A DNA stretch of 64,000 nt from Halanaerobiales bacterium (GCA_029981855.1 JARRCS010000003.1:1-64000), one strand, 5' to 3'. Numbered from the stretch's first letter, positions 44,856 through 55,586 are shown. Numbers and translations: made by a program. The notes: generated from the letters alone by a model not told the origin.

Positions 44856-45030
44856 AAAAACCACCTCAGAGCGAGACGCTTTTTAAGGAAATCCGGAGGT
44901 GTAATTTGAAACAGTTTTATTACTTATCATTTTAAATCAATCCCGGACCAATTTCAACTAATTACCATTTGTTATTTGAAGAGCCTGCAAAAGGAAACTA
45001 ATTAAAAACTAATACTATGAGGTGTCATAA

Positions 45031-45195
45031 ATGGAAAACGAAATAATTAGGAGATTATCACATGTGTTGAGCAGAATAAGTGCGTTGATTGCAGGTCAGA
45101 AGAAAGGGTCTGTAATTACCTCTTTGTTATTGAAGGACCAGGCAGCTGTCATTACATCTTGGTTTTATATGAAAGAAAAACATACTTCATATTAA
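45031..45195 (+). CDS. Hypothetical 54-aa protein
   Basis: A 54-residue frame, ATG 45031 behind TATGAGGTG, beginning MENEIIRRLSHVLSRI with an amphipathic helix and ending KEKHTSY. I do not recognise it. It stands alone in a gene-poor, scarred stretch and may be a remnant. Confidence 0.35.
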   Translation: MENEIIRRLSHVLSRISALIAGQKKGSVITSLLLKDQAAVITSWFYMKEKHTSY

Positions 45196-45483
45196 TGAAA
45201 GGAGTTTTTTTATGTCAGAATATCGATTTACTCAATATGAGTTATATTGGTCCAGACTTTTGGAAAGGGTATGAGCAGAAATAAAGACCGAGAGATGAAC
45301 AGTTATTAACTGTTAAAGAAATAAAATTAAAGGGATGAGTAGATATGTGCCCGGGCAAAAAGAAGGATTTTTTAATTAGTTTAAAGAAAATATATTCTGG
45401 AGGGATAAAGAAACATCTTTAAAAAATAAGCAGATAGTTTAGCTATAGCATACAGAGTAGACATACCACCGGGAGGGAAAAGA
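45196..45483. other. Gene-poor stretch with two tiny ORFs
   Basis: Contains a 20-codon frame at 45212-45274 (MSEYRFTQYELYWSRLLERV) behind AAAGGAG and a 25-codon frame at 45345-45422 (MCPGKKKDFLISLKKIYSGG...). Both have plausible ribosome sites but look like truncated gene starts. Nothing else is identifiable. Confidence 0.35.
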
Positions 45484-46245
45484 TTGAAGAAGCAAATTGA
45501 GGATTTGATTAAAGAATATGTAAGGAAATATCCAGAGGAAAAAAGTGTAAAGACCAGATGGAAAGAACCAATAGTCGCATTTGCCGATGCAGGGGATGAG
45601 ATGTTTAAAAAGCTCAAAGAAGTTATAAGTCCATCCCATGCACTGCCTGAAGATTTTTTGCCGGATGCCAGAACGATTATTACTTATTTTCTACCCTTTG
45701 CCGATTTTGTGGTTAAAAGTAATATAGAGGGTAGGGTTAGTTCAAGAATATGGGCAATTGCCTATATAGAGACCAATCAGTTAATTGCTGATTTAAATAA
45801 ATATATACAGAAGCAATTAAGGCAATCCAGGTATAATTCAACTATTATTCCGGCTACTCATAATTTTGATGAGCAAAAATTAATTAGTGACTGGTCGCAC
45901 AGGCATGTAGCCTATATTGCCGGTCTTGGGAAGTTTGGCCTGAATAATATGCTGATTACAGATAAAGGCTGCTGCGGCAGGATCGGGAGTATAGTTACAA
46001 ACTTAAAGCTAGAGCCTACAATAAGAGATGATAAGGAATACTGTCTTTATAAAGCCAGAGGAACCTGTAATAGGTGTGTGGAGAGATGTGTTAATGATGC
46101 ACTGAAGATTAGTTCCTTTAACCGGCAGAAGTGTTATGAAATGTGTCTATCTAATGCTGAGATTTACTCAGATCTGGGCCTGGCTGATGTCTGTGGCAAG
46201 TGTCTGGTAAATGTTCCCTGTTCCGTGACGAATCCTGTAAAATAA
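45484..46245 (+). CDS. Epoxyqueuosine-reductase-like Fe-S protein
   Basis: A 253-residue protein with a QueG-like architecture. The middle segment HRHVAYIAGLGKFGLNNMLIT is the characteristic cobalamin/Fe-S enzyme region. A cysteine-rich C-terminal part (CLYKARGTCNRCVERC, CYEMC, CGKCLVNVPC) can carry 4Fe-4S clusters. It is shorter than true QueG and lacks its HEAT-like tail, so a different reductase is likely. TTG 45484 behind GGAGGGAAAAG. Confidence 0.65.
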   Translation: MKKQIEDLIKEYVRKYPEEKSVKTRWKEPIVAFADAGDEMFKKLKEVISPSHALPEDFLPDARTIITYFLPFADFVVKSNIEGRVSSRIWAIAYIETNQLIADLNKYIQKQLRQSRYNSTIIPATHNFDEQKLISDWSHRHVAYIAGLGKFGLNNMLITDKGCCGRIGSIVTNLKLEPTIRDDKEYCLYKARGTCNRCVERCVNDALKISSFNRQKCYEMCLSNAEIYSDLGLADVCGKCLVNVPCSVTNPVK

Positions 46246-46461
46246 CGTGTTTCTACTTGCAGCAACTATATCCTTATGGAGAAAGAGTTAAAGGTACCGA
46301 AAGGCATACAGAAAGGAGTCAAATGAAGACAGAGGCTGCTCTCAATATTTTCCCGGCCATGGAAAAGAGTTTACTAATAGTAAGTTTGAGAAGTCTTTAG
46401 AAAATTTATTAAAAGGAATTAAAGCTTAAACAATATAGCAGCAAATAGAGAGGAGAAATAA
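46246..46461. other. Intergenic region with decayed coding traces
   Basis: A 26-codon frame (46323-46400, MKTEAALNIFPAMEKS...) behind AAAGGAG ends early. A different frame continues with KFEKSLENLLKGIKA to a stop near 46430, which suggests an old frameshifted gene. No family recognised. Confidence 0.35.
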
Positions 46462-47073
46462 ATGAGTAAGAAGAAAATATTATTCGGAACCAGTAATATA
46501 GCAAAACTGGAAAGAATCAGGGCAATTGTAAAGGATTTACCTCTAGAAATTATGGGATCAAATGACTTAAATATTAATATTGAGGTTACAGAAAATGGCT
46601 GTGACGTACATGAAAATGCATTGCTTAAAGCCCGGACCTATTATGATCTAAGTAAGATTCCTACCTTTGCAATCGATTCAGGACTATATATTGAGAAGTT
46701 CCCGGAAGAAAAGCAGCCCGGTTTATTTGTAAGAAGGATTAATGGGAAGAGTGCTACAGATGAGGAGATGCTGGAATATTATACAGCTGAACTCAAAAAG
46801 GTGGGAGGGGAAAGTAGGGGTTATTGGATTTCCTCTATTACCTTTATATTTAATAAAGAGAAGGCAATAAGTTATGAATTAATTGAGGAACGGTTTTTTA
46901 CTGCCAAAAGAAGTCCTGTAATGAAGAAAGGCTGGCCTCTTAGCAGTCTGGCAATTGAACCCACTTTTAATAAATATGTTTCTGAAATTACAAAGGAAGA
47001 AAGGGCAAAATTGCAGGAGAAGACCGATAGAGAGATATATAATATATTTGCGGAAATAATTGATGTAGTATAA
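46462..47073 (+). CDS. RdgB/HAM1-like non-canonical purine NTP pyrophosphatase
   Basis: A 203-residue protein with the HAM1 pattern: ILFGTSNIAKLERIRAIVKD at the N-terminus (S-N-x-x-K substrate motif), ENGCDVHENALLKARTYYD near 48, FAIDSGLYIEKF near 68-79, and PGLFVRR. This family cleaves ITP/XTP/dITP. It is divergent from the main RdgB line, notably in the C-terminal third, so substrate range may differ. ATG behind GAGGAG. Confidence 0.72.
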   Translation: MSKKKILFGTSNIAKLERIRAIVKDLPLEIMGSNDLNINIEVTENGCDVHENALLKARTYYDLSKIPTFAIDSGLYIEKFPEEKQPGLFVRRINGKSATDEEMLEYYTAELKKVGGESRGYWISSITFIFNKEKAISYELIEERFFTAKRSPVMKKGWPLSSLAIEPTFNKYVSEITKEERAKLQEKTDREIYNIFAEIIDVV

Positions 47074-47174
47074 TTATATCGGTTGGAGACGGCAGGCGAA
47101 GAAATTTGGTGTTCAAAAACAACTTCGTGCTCGTCCATTTCAAATAATAATTTTTGAAGATGAGGTGAAAGAAT

Positions 47175-47475
47175 ATGAGCGACATGAAATATGAAGTTAT
47201 CCTTTTTGATGCAGATGGTACCCTGTTTGATTTTGAGAAAGCAGAAGATTACGCCCTGGAAAAAACAGTATCTTTTTTCGAACTAAAGTATAACCGGGAT
47301 TATCATTTAAAACACTTCAGGGATATAAATTTAGCTATCTGGGAGGAATTCGAAAGGGGGCTTATTTCGGCTGCAGAATTAAAAACGGAGAGATTTAAAA
47401 GATTGTTTGAAAGACTTAAGATATCTATAAAGTTAAGACATATTTATAAAGTTAAGAAACATCTATAAGGCTAAG
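47175..47475 (+). pseudogene. HAD hydrolase (YjjG-like), truncated
   Basis: The frame 47175-47468 encodes the first part of a YjjG-type 5'-nucleotidase: VILFDADGTLFDFEKAEDYAL with catalytic DxD near residue 11, then the cap helices up to FKRLFERLKI. It then runs into a 19-bp tandem repeat and stops at 97 residues, less than half the family length (about 230). Motifs II-IV are missing. Confidence 0.75.
47419..47475 (+). repeat. Three-copy 19-bp tandem repeat
   Basis: Units at 47419-47437, 47438-47456 and 47457-47475 share the core (C/T)TATAAAGTTAAG, the last with GGCTAAG. It replaces the downstream part of the HAD gene. Confidence 0.75.
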
Positions 47476-47497
47476 TAATATTGGAAGGAGAAGTTTA

Positions 47498-48154
47498 ATG
47501 CACTATCAAGGTATTATCTTTGATTTAGACGGAACACTGGTTAACTCACTTGAAGGTCTAGCCAGGGCCATGAATAATGTTCTCACCCGTTTCGGTTACC
47601 CCCGCCATGAAACTGAAGCTTACAGGCATTTCATCGGTAGAGGCATAAAGAAGCTGGTTCTAAGAGCACTTCCGGAGGAGCACAGGGATGAAGGGACTGT
47701 CGCAGAGTGTTTAGCCTTTATGCGGGAGGAGTACCAAAAACACTGGGCAGATAATATGTACCTCTATGAGGGAATTCCTGGGTTGCTTGATGAATTAACA
47801 AGACTGGGGGTAAAACTGGCTATATTGACAAATAAACCTGATAATTATACAGAATTAATCGTTCAGCGCTTTCTATCTGACTGGAATTTTGCGGAGGTTA
47901 TTGGTGCCCGGGAGGATTTGCCGAAAAAGCCTGATCCAACCGGGGCTAATTTAATTGCCAGGAAGCTAAATATTCCACCGAAAAATCTGCTTTATCTGGG
48001 TGATACCGCTGTTGATATGGAAACGGCGAATAAGGCAGGTATGTTTGCTGTAGGGGCACTCTGGGGATTTCGCAGTGCCGGAGAACTTAAATCTGCCGGA
48101 GCAAAGGCGCTGATCAAACACCCGCTGGATATACTTGATCTTCTTGATCGGTGA
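47498..48154 (+). CDS. gph: HAD-family phosphoglycolate phosphatase-like hydrolase
   Basis: A 218-residue HAD hydrolase. Motif I IIFDLDGTLVNS has D9 and D11, motif II is LAILTNK near residue 108, the motif III lysine lies in PKKPDP near 146, and motif IV is YLGDTAVDMETA near 166. Phosphoglycolate phosphatase or a related small-metabolite phosphatase (PpaX-like) are both possible. ATG behind GAAGGAGAAG. Confidence 0.82.
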   Translation: MHYQGIIFDLDGTLVNSLEGLARAMNNVLTRFGYPRHETEAYRHFIGRGIKKLVLRALPEEHRDEGTVAECLAFMREEYQKHWADNMYLYEGIPGLLDELTRLGVKLAILTNKPDNYTELIVQRFLSDWNFAEVIGAREDLPKKPDPTGANLIARKLNIPPKNLLYLGDTAVDMETANKAGMFAVGALWGFRSAGELKSAGAKALIKHPLDILDLLDR

Positions 48155-48197
48155 TGGCTGACCACGGTAATGAAAGCTAGATTAGGGGGTATTTAAT

Positions 48198-49127
48198 ATG
48201 CTAAAGCAGAGCTTCCGTTTCCGGGCTGGGGATGGAACCGCTATCTTTGTTTTTAAATGGTCACCTGAAAAGCTCGATAAAGCCAGGGGAGTAGTTCAGA
48301 TTGCCCACGGAATGGCCGAACATGCCAGAAGATATGGGGATTTTGCTGAAGCCCTTGTCAGGGCGGGCTATATAGTCTATGCCAATGACCACCGCGGTCA
48401 TGGGAAAACCGCCGGATCACCGGAAAATATAGGTTTTTTTGCTGATAAAGATGGCTGGGAACTGGTGGTTGAAGATATGCATCATTTGACCGGAATTATT
48501 CATGAGGAAAACCCGGGCCGGCCGGTTTTTCTCTTTGGACATAGTATGGGTTCCCTCCTGGCCAGAAACTATAGCTTTTTATATGGTAAGGAGATTGAGG
48601 GCGTTATTCTCTCAGGTACAGCAGGGGATCCCGGATTTATGGGGACTTTAGGTTTGGTTCTGGCAAAATGGGAGATGAAACGGATGGGTAAGAGGGCAAA
48701 AAGCCCGCTATTAAACAGATTAACCTTTGCCGGCTATAATAAACCCTTTAAACCCACCAGGACGGAGTTTGACTGGTTGAGCAGGGATCAGGCTGAGGTT
48801 GATAAGTATATCGCGGATCCTTACTGTGGAGGGATCTTTACAGCTAACTTTTTTTATGATCTGCTGAGGGGGATGAAGGAGATAAACCGGTGGGATAATA
48901 TTATAAAAACTCCGAAGGAGCTGCCCATCTGCCTGCTTTCCGGGGATAAGGATCCGGTTGGAGGTAATACTAAAGGGGTTATGCAGGTATACCGGGCCTA
49001 TCAAAAGGCCGGTATCAGGGATCTTAGTTATAGGTTTTATCAGGATGGAAGACATGAGATATTAAAGGAGCTAAACAGAGAAGAGGTAATTTCAGATATT
49101 ATCGACTGGTTGAATGCTCACTGCTAG
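48198..49127 (+). CDS. Alpha/beta hydrolase, monoacylglycerol-lipase-like
   Basis: A 309-residue alpha/beta hydrolase: QIAHGMAEHARRYG near residue 35 (oxyanion region), nucleophile S116 in FGHSMGSLLAR, aspartate in LSGDKDPVG near 255, and the catalytic histidine in GRHEIL near 285. The pattern is that of lysophospholipase/monoacylglycerol lipases (serine-aminopeptidase S33-like). ATG behind AGGGGGTAT. No signal peptide, so cytoplasmic. Confidence 0.85.
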   Translation: MLKQSFRFRAGDGTAIFVFKWSPEKLDKARGVVQIAHGMAEHARRYGDFAEALVRAGYIVYANDHRGHGKTAGSPENIGFFADKDGWELVVEDMHHLTGIIHEENPGRPVFLFGHSMGSLLARNYSFLYGKEIEGVILSGTAGDPGFMGTLGLVLAKWEMKRMGKRAKSPLLNRLTFAGYNKPFKPTRTEFDWLSRDQAEVDKYIADPYCGGIFTANFFYDLLRGMKEINRWDNIIKTPKELPICLLSGDKDPVGGNTKGVMQVYRAYQKAGIRDLSYRFYQDGRHEILKELNREEVISDIIDWLNAHC

Positions 49128-49201
49128 TTTAATGCATAAGAAATCATAATTTTTTAGATAAGCTTTATTTAATTTATTAAAGTAAAGTTGATGAATTCAT
49201 T

Positions 49202-49231
49202 TTGTCCTTTCTGCTTTGATTATGTTATAAT
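49202..49231 (+). promoter_or_regulatory. Promoter for tsaE operon
   Basis: TTGTCC (49202-49207), 18-base spacer, TATAAT (49226-49231). Confidence 0.6.
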
Positions 49232-49273
49232 GTTAATATCTAAATGGTAATAATAATTAGGAGGTGAGAAACT

Positions 49274-49759
49274 ATGGATGAGGATATCTTTAAGTATCTC
49301 AGCAGGAGTGAAGAAGATACCATCCGTCTGGGGGAAAGGATCGGAGAGTTAGTAGAACCGGGTCAGCTAATTCTCCTGGCCGGAGAACTGGGAGCCGGTA
49401 AGACCGTACTTACCCAGGGAATCGCCGGAGGGCTGGGGGTAGAGGATGAAGTTACCAGTCCGACCTATAAATTAATCAATGAGTATGAAGGTGAATTACC
49501 GTTATTTCATATGGATTTATATAGATTAGAGGAAGAAGAGGAGTTATATGAACTTGGTTTTGAAGATTATCTGGAAAGAGATGGCATCATCGTTATTGAA
49601 TGGCCTGATCTGGCCTATGACTTACTCCCACCGGATTTTATATATATTAAAATAAATATCCTGGGCGATGAGTCGAGAGAGATTCTGATCGAATCAGAAG
49701 GAGATCAAGGAATAAGGTTGTTAGAGAGGTTAGAGGATTATGTTAGTGATGGGGATTGA
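49274..49759 (+). CDS. tsaE: tRNA t6A biosynthesis ATPase TsaE
   Basis: A 161-residue P-loop ATPase (GELGAGKT at residues 38-45), with TSPTYKLINEYEG near 62 and HMDLYRL near 78. It activates the TsaB-TsaD complex that makes N6-threonylcarbamoyladenosine at tRNA position 37. ATG behind TAGGAGGTGAG. Overlaps tsaB by 20 bp. Confidence 0.95.
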   Translation: MDEDIFKYLSRSEEDTIRLGERIGELVEPGQLILLAGELGAGKTVLTQGIAGGLGVEDEVTSPTYKLINEYEGELPLFHMDLYRLEEEEELYELGFEDYLERDGIIVIEWPDLAYDLLPPDFIYIKINILGDESREILIESEGDQGIRLLERLEDYVSDGD

Positions 49760-50459
49760 TACCAGCAGTGAGGTTGGAGCTGTTGGATTAGCAGATGAGA
49801 CCGGACTGCTCGGCGAGGTAAATATACGTTTATTGCACCGGCATAGTGAGAGGTTACTACCTAATATAGATTTTCTCCTCAAGGAAGCCGGTTTTTCAAT
49901 CAGTGAACTGGATGGGCTCAGTGTAACGGTAGGCCCTGGTTCTTTTACCGGTTTAAGAATAGGATTAAGTACCGTTAAGACCTTTGTCCAGGTACTAAAT
50001 ATTCCTGTAATCGGCTTATCAACCCTGGACGTTTTGGCCTATAATCTCTCTCAGGTAAAGGGGTGGTTAGTTCCAGTTATTAATGCCAGAAGAGAGAGGG
50101 TCTATACCTCTCTTTATAAAGGCTGGCAGCAGGATATCAGGGGTGTAAAGAAGTGGTCCGATCAGGCTGTACCCGTTAGTGAGTTGCTGGAGCGGTTGGC
50201 TGAAGTGGACAGAAAGGGAACCTTCTTTCTGGTCGGTGACGGTGTTTTCGCTTATAGGAATCTTTTTCTGGAGTCAGATTTAGATTTAATCCTATCACCT
50301 GCAGTGAGTAATCTCTCCAGGGGGGGAGCGGTGGCCGAACTGGGCCGCTTTTATCTTAAAGAGGGAGTTAAGGATGATTACCTGGAACTGCTCCCTAATT
50401 ATCTTAAAAAACCGCAGGCTGAGATTAACTGGCTGCGAAAATATCATCCAGGTGAGTAA
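49740..50459 (+). CDS. tsaB: tRNA t6A biosynthesis protein TsaB
   Basis: A 239-residue ASKHA-fold pseudo-enzyme that scaffolds TsaD. It shows GIDTSSEVGAVGLAD near residue 5, SERLLPNIDFLL, and the hallmark VTVGPGSFTGLRIGLSTVK near 62-80. ATG 49740 inside the tsaE end; ATG 49749 is an alternative. One base before rimI. Confidence 0.94.
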   Translation: MLVMGIDTSSEVGAVGLADETGLLGEVNIRLLHRHSERLLPNIDFLLKEAGFSISELDGLSVTVGPGSFTGLRIGLSTVKTFVQVLNIPVIGLSTLDVLAYNLSQVKGWLVPVINARRERVYTSLYKGWQQDIRGVKKWSDQAVPVSELLERLAEVDRKGTFFLVGDGVFAYRNLFLESDLDLILSPAVSNLSRGGAVAELGRFYLKEGVKDDYLELLPNYLKKPQAEINWLRKYHPGE

Positions 50460-50460
50460 A

Positions 50461-50913
50461 GTGAATATTGTTATTAACCGGATGCTGGAAAGTGATCTCC
50501 CCCGGGTTATGAAGATAGAAAGAAAATCTTTTGCCGACCCCTGGTCATTAAATTCCTTCAGGCGCGAACTTAATGATAACCCCTATGCCCTTTACCTTTC
50601 AGCCTATTTAGATGAGAAATTAATTGCCTATATCGGTGGCTGGCTGGTCACCGATGAACTGCATATTACTAATCTGGCTGTTGACCCGGCTTACCGCAGG
50701 CAGGGAGTGGCCGGAAAATTACTGGCTGAGCTGATCGACTTAGCTAAGAAGCAGGGAATTGTCCGGGCGACCCTTGAGGTCCGGGCATCTAATACTTCGG
50801 CAATTAAGCTCTATGAGAAGAACGGTTTTGTTTCAGTAGGCTGCCGGCCCCGTTATTATCGAAACAATAATGAAGATGCCCTGATTATGTGGAAGGAGTT
50901 AAGTAATGAATGA
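50461..50913 (+). CDS. rimI: Ribosomal protein S18 alanine N-acetyltransferase
   Basis: A 150-residue GNAT acetyltransferase: core [15 protein letters not shown] (acetyl-CoA loop) near residue 76-90 and [15 protein letters not shown] near 108. GTG 50461 behind CAGGTGAG gives the normal RimI length; a longer frame starts inside tsaB and is not supported. It lies between tsaB and tsaD as is common, overlapping tsaD by 8 bp. Confidence 0.92.
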   Translation: MNIVINRMLESDLPRVMKIERKSFADPWSLNSFRRELNDNPYALYLSAYLDEKLIAYIGGWLVTDELHITNLAVDPAYRRQGVAGKLLAELIDLAKKQGIVRATLEVRASNTSAIKLYEKNGFVSVGCRPRYYRNNNEDALIMWKELSNE

Positions 50914-51928
50914 GGATAAGGACATTTTGATTCTGGCAATTGAGACCTCCTGTGATGAGACAGCTGCCTCGGTTGTCAAAAATGGCTTTGAGCCTTTATC
51001 AAATATAGTTGCCTCTCAAATCGACTGGCACTGTAAGTATGGTGGGGTGGTCCCTGAGATTGCTTCCCGCAAACACCTGGAATTTATTAATCCGGTAATT
51101 GAAGAGGCACTTAAAAAAGCAGGCACTAGCTTTCAGGATCTGGATGCAGTTGCCGCTACCTATGGCCCCGGTCTGGTCGGCGGGCTTCTGGTAGGACTAT
51201 CTGCAGCCAAAGCCCTGGCTTATGTTCTGGACAAACCCTTTATCGGTGTTAATCATATCGCAGGCCATATCTATGCCAATTTTATCTCCAACCGGGAGAT
51301 AGAACCCCCGGTAGTCTGTCTTACTATTTCAGGTGGTCATACAGACCTGCTGTATTTTGAAGAGCTGGGGGGTTATGAAATTCTTGGCAGAACCAGGGAT
51401 GACGCTGCCGGGGAGGCCTTTGACAAGACTGCCAGGGTTTTGGGACTCGGCTATCCCGGAGGCCCGGCTATTGAAAAGAAAAGTAAGCAGGGGAACCCCC
51501 GGGCAATTGATTTTCCCCGCCCCTTTATCAATGAAGATGGTTATGATTTCAGTTTCAGTGGGTTAAAGACAGCGGTGATCAATTACCTTCACAATAAGAA
51601 ACAGAAGGGCGAAAAAGTTAATACTGCTGATGTGGCCGCCAGTTTTCAGCAAGCGGTAATAGATATTCTGGTGGCCAGGATTTTAAAGGCGGTAGCGGAT
51701 TATCCGACCAGAAGTGTTATCTTATCTGGGGGGGTTGCAGCCAATAAAACATTGAGACAGCAGCTGGCAGAGAGGTTAAAGGAGGAAGGCCTACCGCTTT
51801 ACACTCCCGAACTCTCCCTTTGTACTGATAATGCAGCTATGATCGGTTCTGTTGCCTACTTTAAGTATTTAAAGGGTGATTTTTCTCCCTTAAGTTTGAA
51901 TGCCAGGGCAAATCTGAGATTGGAGTAG
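50906..51928 (+). CDS. tsaD: tRNA N6-adenosine threonylcarbamoyltransferase TsaD
   Basis: A 340-residue catalytic subunit of the t6A complex. [14 protein letters not shown] near residue 11, metal-binding H117 and H121 in [21 protein letters not shown] near 141, and a late [14 protein letters not shown]. The family was once called glycoprotease (Gcp). ATG 50906 in the end of rimI behind AAGGAG. The downstream radical SAM gene starts 4 bp later. Confidence 0.96.
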   Translation: MNEDKDILILAIETSCDETAASVVKNGFEPLSNIVASQIDWHCKYGGVVPEIASRKHLEFINPVIEEALKKAGTSFQDLDAVAATYGPGLVGGLLVGLSAAKALAYVLDKPFIGVNHIAGHIYANFISNREIEPPVVCLTISGGHTDLLYFEELGGYEILGRTRDDAAGEAFDKTARVLGLGYPGGPAIEKKSKQGNPRAIDFPRPFINEDGYDFSFSGLKTAVINYLHNKKQKGEKVNTADVAASFQQAVIDILVARILKAVADYPTRSVILSGGVAANKTLRQQLAERLKEEGLPLYTPELSLCTDNAAMIGSVAYFKYLKGDFSPLSLNARANLRLE

Positions 51929-51932
51929 TAAG

Positions 51933-53279
51933 ATGGATGATAAAATAAAGTTTATGCTCTTAAGGACCGTTCAGGATGATAATATCCTACCCGTAACCTC
52001 CATCTGCAATATGGCTTGCCGCTTCTGCAGCCATTTTAATAATCCCGCCGGTCTGGAGGTATACAGCTTTGGTCATCTAAAATTAGAACTGATTGAGGAG
52101 TTAATTGATTTTCTTCCCCCCGGGGGTCCGGTAATAATCGGTGAATCAGCCACCAGAATCATTGAGGGAGATCCCTTTACCCACCCTGATTTCGCTCATA
52201 TTCTTTACTTAATACGCCAGAAATTTCCTGAAAAACCGATTCAGCTGACCACTAATGGCAGCTATTTTTCAGCTGAGATACTTGATTTGCTGAACAGAAT
52301 GAGACCGGTGGAGTTAAATATCTCCCTTAATTGTTCTAACCCTGAGGAAAGGGTTTTTTTAATGAGGGATAAAAATCCGGAAAAGGTTTTTCAGGGACTT
52401 AAGTTTCTAAAAGAGAAAAATATTAATTTTAATGGGAGCATTGTAGCCATGCCCCATCTACTTGGCTGGGATAGTCTCAGAAGAACCATTGAGCTTTTCA
52501 GCAGATATAATCCAAAAACTATCAGGGTTTATCTGCCCGGTTTTACTAAATTTTCCTCTGAAGAGATTAAATTTAATCCTGCTGAGTTATATCCTAAACT
52601 GGTTGATTTAATCGACCGGCTTGCTCCGGAATATAATTTTCCACTGTTACTGGAGCCGCCCCTTTTAAAGGACTTTGACTGCCGGGTCAGGGGGATAATC
52701 CCTGATTCCCCTGCAGCCAGATTACCCTTAAAGAGAAATGATGTTATTACCCGGATAGACGGCAGGGAGGTTTTGACCAGGGTTGATGCCTTTAACCGTC
52801 TGGTAAAAGCCGGTAATACTCAACTGGAGGTTACCCGGAATGGTCAGCCCCTTAAGTTTACCCTGCAGAAAAAGAAGGGAGAAAAACCAGGAGTAGTGCT
52901 TGACTACGATTTGGATCCTGCAGTAATCGAAAGTCTAAAATTCCTTTTAACCCGTACTCAGGCCGGTAGAATTGCGGTAATTACTTCTGTTCTGGCCAGA
53001 AGAATGATGAAAATAGTAGTCGATGAACTGAAGCGATATTTTCCTGAAAAGAGAATTGATTTAGTTCCGGTAAAAAATGAATTCTTTGGTGGCTCAATCA
53101 TATCCGCCGGTTTACTGGTAAATCAAGATATAAGAAGGGCCTTCCGGAAGAAAAATGGTAACCATTATGATTTGATCATTCTGCCGGGAATAATTTATGA
53201 CATATTTGGAAATGATTTAATTGGAGAGAGTTATAAATTACTTGCCAAAAAATTGAAAACCGAGATAGAGATCGTCTAG
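51933..53279 (+). CDS. Radical SAM-PDZ fusion protein
   Basis: A 448-residue protein, function unknown. N-terminal radical SAM domain: CNMACRFC with C25, C29, C32, IIGESATR near 69, and QLTTNGSYF near 103. A PDZ domain at about residues 250-310 (VRGIIPDSPAARLPLKRND, IDGREVLTRVDAF) is followed by a C-terminal alpha/beta domain with GGSIISAGLLV. This recalls the DUF512-type radical SAM/PDZ proteins, but with the PDZ after the SAM core. ATG 51933, 4 bp after tsaD, so co-transcribed with t6A genes. Confidence 0.8.
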   Translation: MDDKIKFMLLRTVQDDNILPVTSICNMACRFCSHFNNPAGLEVYSFGHLKLELIEELIDFLPPGGPVIIGESATRIIEGDPFTHPDFAHILYLIRQKFPEKPIQLTTNGSYFSAEILDLLNRMRPVELNISLNCSNPEERVFLMRDKNPEKVFQGLKFLKEKNINFNGSIVAMPHLLGWDSLRRTIELFSRYNPKTIRVYLPGFTKFSSEEIKFNPAELYPKLVDLIDRLAPEYNFPLLLEPPLLKDFDCRVRGIIPDSPAARLPLKRNDVITRIDGREVLTRVDAFNRLVKAGNTQLEVTRNGQPLKFTLQKKKGEKPGVVLDYDLDPAVIESLKFLLTRTQAGRIAVITSVLARRMMKIVVDELKRYFPEKRIDLVPVKNEFFGGSIISAGLLVNQDIRRAFRKKNGNHYDLIILPGIIYDIFGNDLIGESYKLLAKKLKTEIEIV

Positions 53280-53369
53280 AAACAAAATAATAATAGAAGA
53301 AAAATAGATTGAGAGCAGTGTAAATTAAGATAATCAGGAATAAATCCGGAAAAATGATGAATTATAAAC

Positions 53370-53398
53370 TTGATTTTAAAAAGATACTTAGATATTAT
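53370..53398 (+). promoter_or_regulatory. Promoter for groESL
   Basis: TTGATT (53370-53375), 17-base spacer, TATTAT (53393-53398), immediately upstream of the CIRCE element. Confidence 0.7.
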
Positions 53399-53412
53399 AT
53401 TTACTGTAGTTA

Positions 53413-53439
53413 TTAGCACTCGTTAAGATTGAGTGCTAA
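53413..53439 (+). promoter_or_regulatory. CIRCE operator (HrcA binding site)
   Basis: TTAGCACTC (53413-53421), 9-base spacer, GAGTGCTAA (53431-53439): a perfect consensus match. HrcA repression of groESL and relief on heat shock is the known mechanism. It falls at about the predicted transcription start. Confidence 0.98.
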
Positions 53440-53476
53440 TAAAATACATAAAAACATAAAAGGGGGTAAAAGAAGT

Positions 53477-53761
53477 ATGAATATCAAACCTTTAGATGAC
53501 AGAGTAGTTATTAAATTTGTCGAAGAGGAAGAGAAGACTAAAGGCGGTATTGTTCTTCCTGATACTGCTAAAGAAGAAAAACCTCAGCAGGGAGAGATTA
53601 TAGCTATTGGTAAGGGTTGCTGCCCTGAAGAAGGAGAACCCGAAATAAAAGTTGGGGATATGGTTGTTTTTGACAAGTACGCCGGAACTAAAATTACCCT
53701 GGATGATCAGGAATATGTAATAGTAAAGCTTGAAGATATTTTAGCGGTAATTGAAAAATAA
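53477..53761 (+). CDS. groES: Co-chaperonin GroES
   Basis: A 94-residue lid of the chaperonin. N-terminal MNIKPLDDRVVIKF, mobile loop near residues 17-34 with TKGGIVLPDTAKEEKPQ, and GDMVVFDKYAGTKI. ATG 53477 behind AAAGGGGG; the longer frame from 53429 would start inside the CIRCE element. Confidence 0.97.
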   Translation: MNIKPLDDRVVIKFVEEEEKTKGGIVLPDTAKEEKPQQGEIIAIGKGCCPEEGEPEIKVGDMVVFDKYAGTKITLDDQEYVIVKLEDILAVIEK

Positions 53762-53774
53762 ATAAAAACTTTAA

Positions 53775-55421
<1,647 letters not shown>

Positions 55422-55443
55422 AAAGCCCTAAAATAGAAAAATT

Positions 55444-55484
55444 AAATGGTGTGCCTGTTAATTCAGGCATACCATTTTTTTTTG
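55444..55484 (+). terminator. Rho-independent terminator after groEL
   Basis: AATGGTGTGCCTG pairs with CAGGCATACCATT around TTAATT, followed by TTTTTTTT. Confidence 0.92.
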
Positions 55485-55533
55485 GCTGGAGGCCAGTTTT
55501 TTCAGGTCTAGGAAACTGTTTTTTCATGTTTAA

Positions 55534-55562
55534 TTGCATTTTTAATCAATCTAAGGTATACT
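55534..55562 (+). promoter_or_regulatory. Promoter for guaA, upstream of the repeat element
   Basis: TTGCAT (55534-55539), 17-base spacer, TATACT (55557-55562). The predicted RNA start falls about 18 bp before the repeat element, so the element would form most of the guaA leader RNA. Confidence 0.65.
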
Positions 55563-55586
55563 TTAATTAGTTGAAGTGTTAAAGAC

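Noticed and set aside
50374-50460. N-terminal extension of rimI into tsaB
   Set aside because: The extra 29 codons lie in tsaB coding sequence, lack GNAT similarity, and a GTG with a good site exists at 50461.
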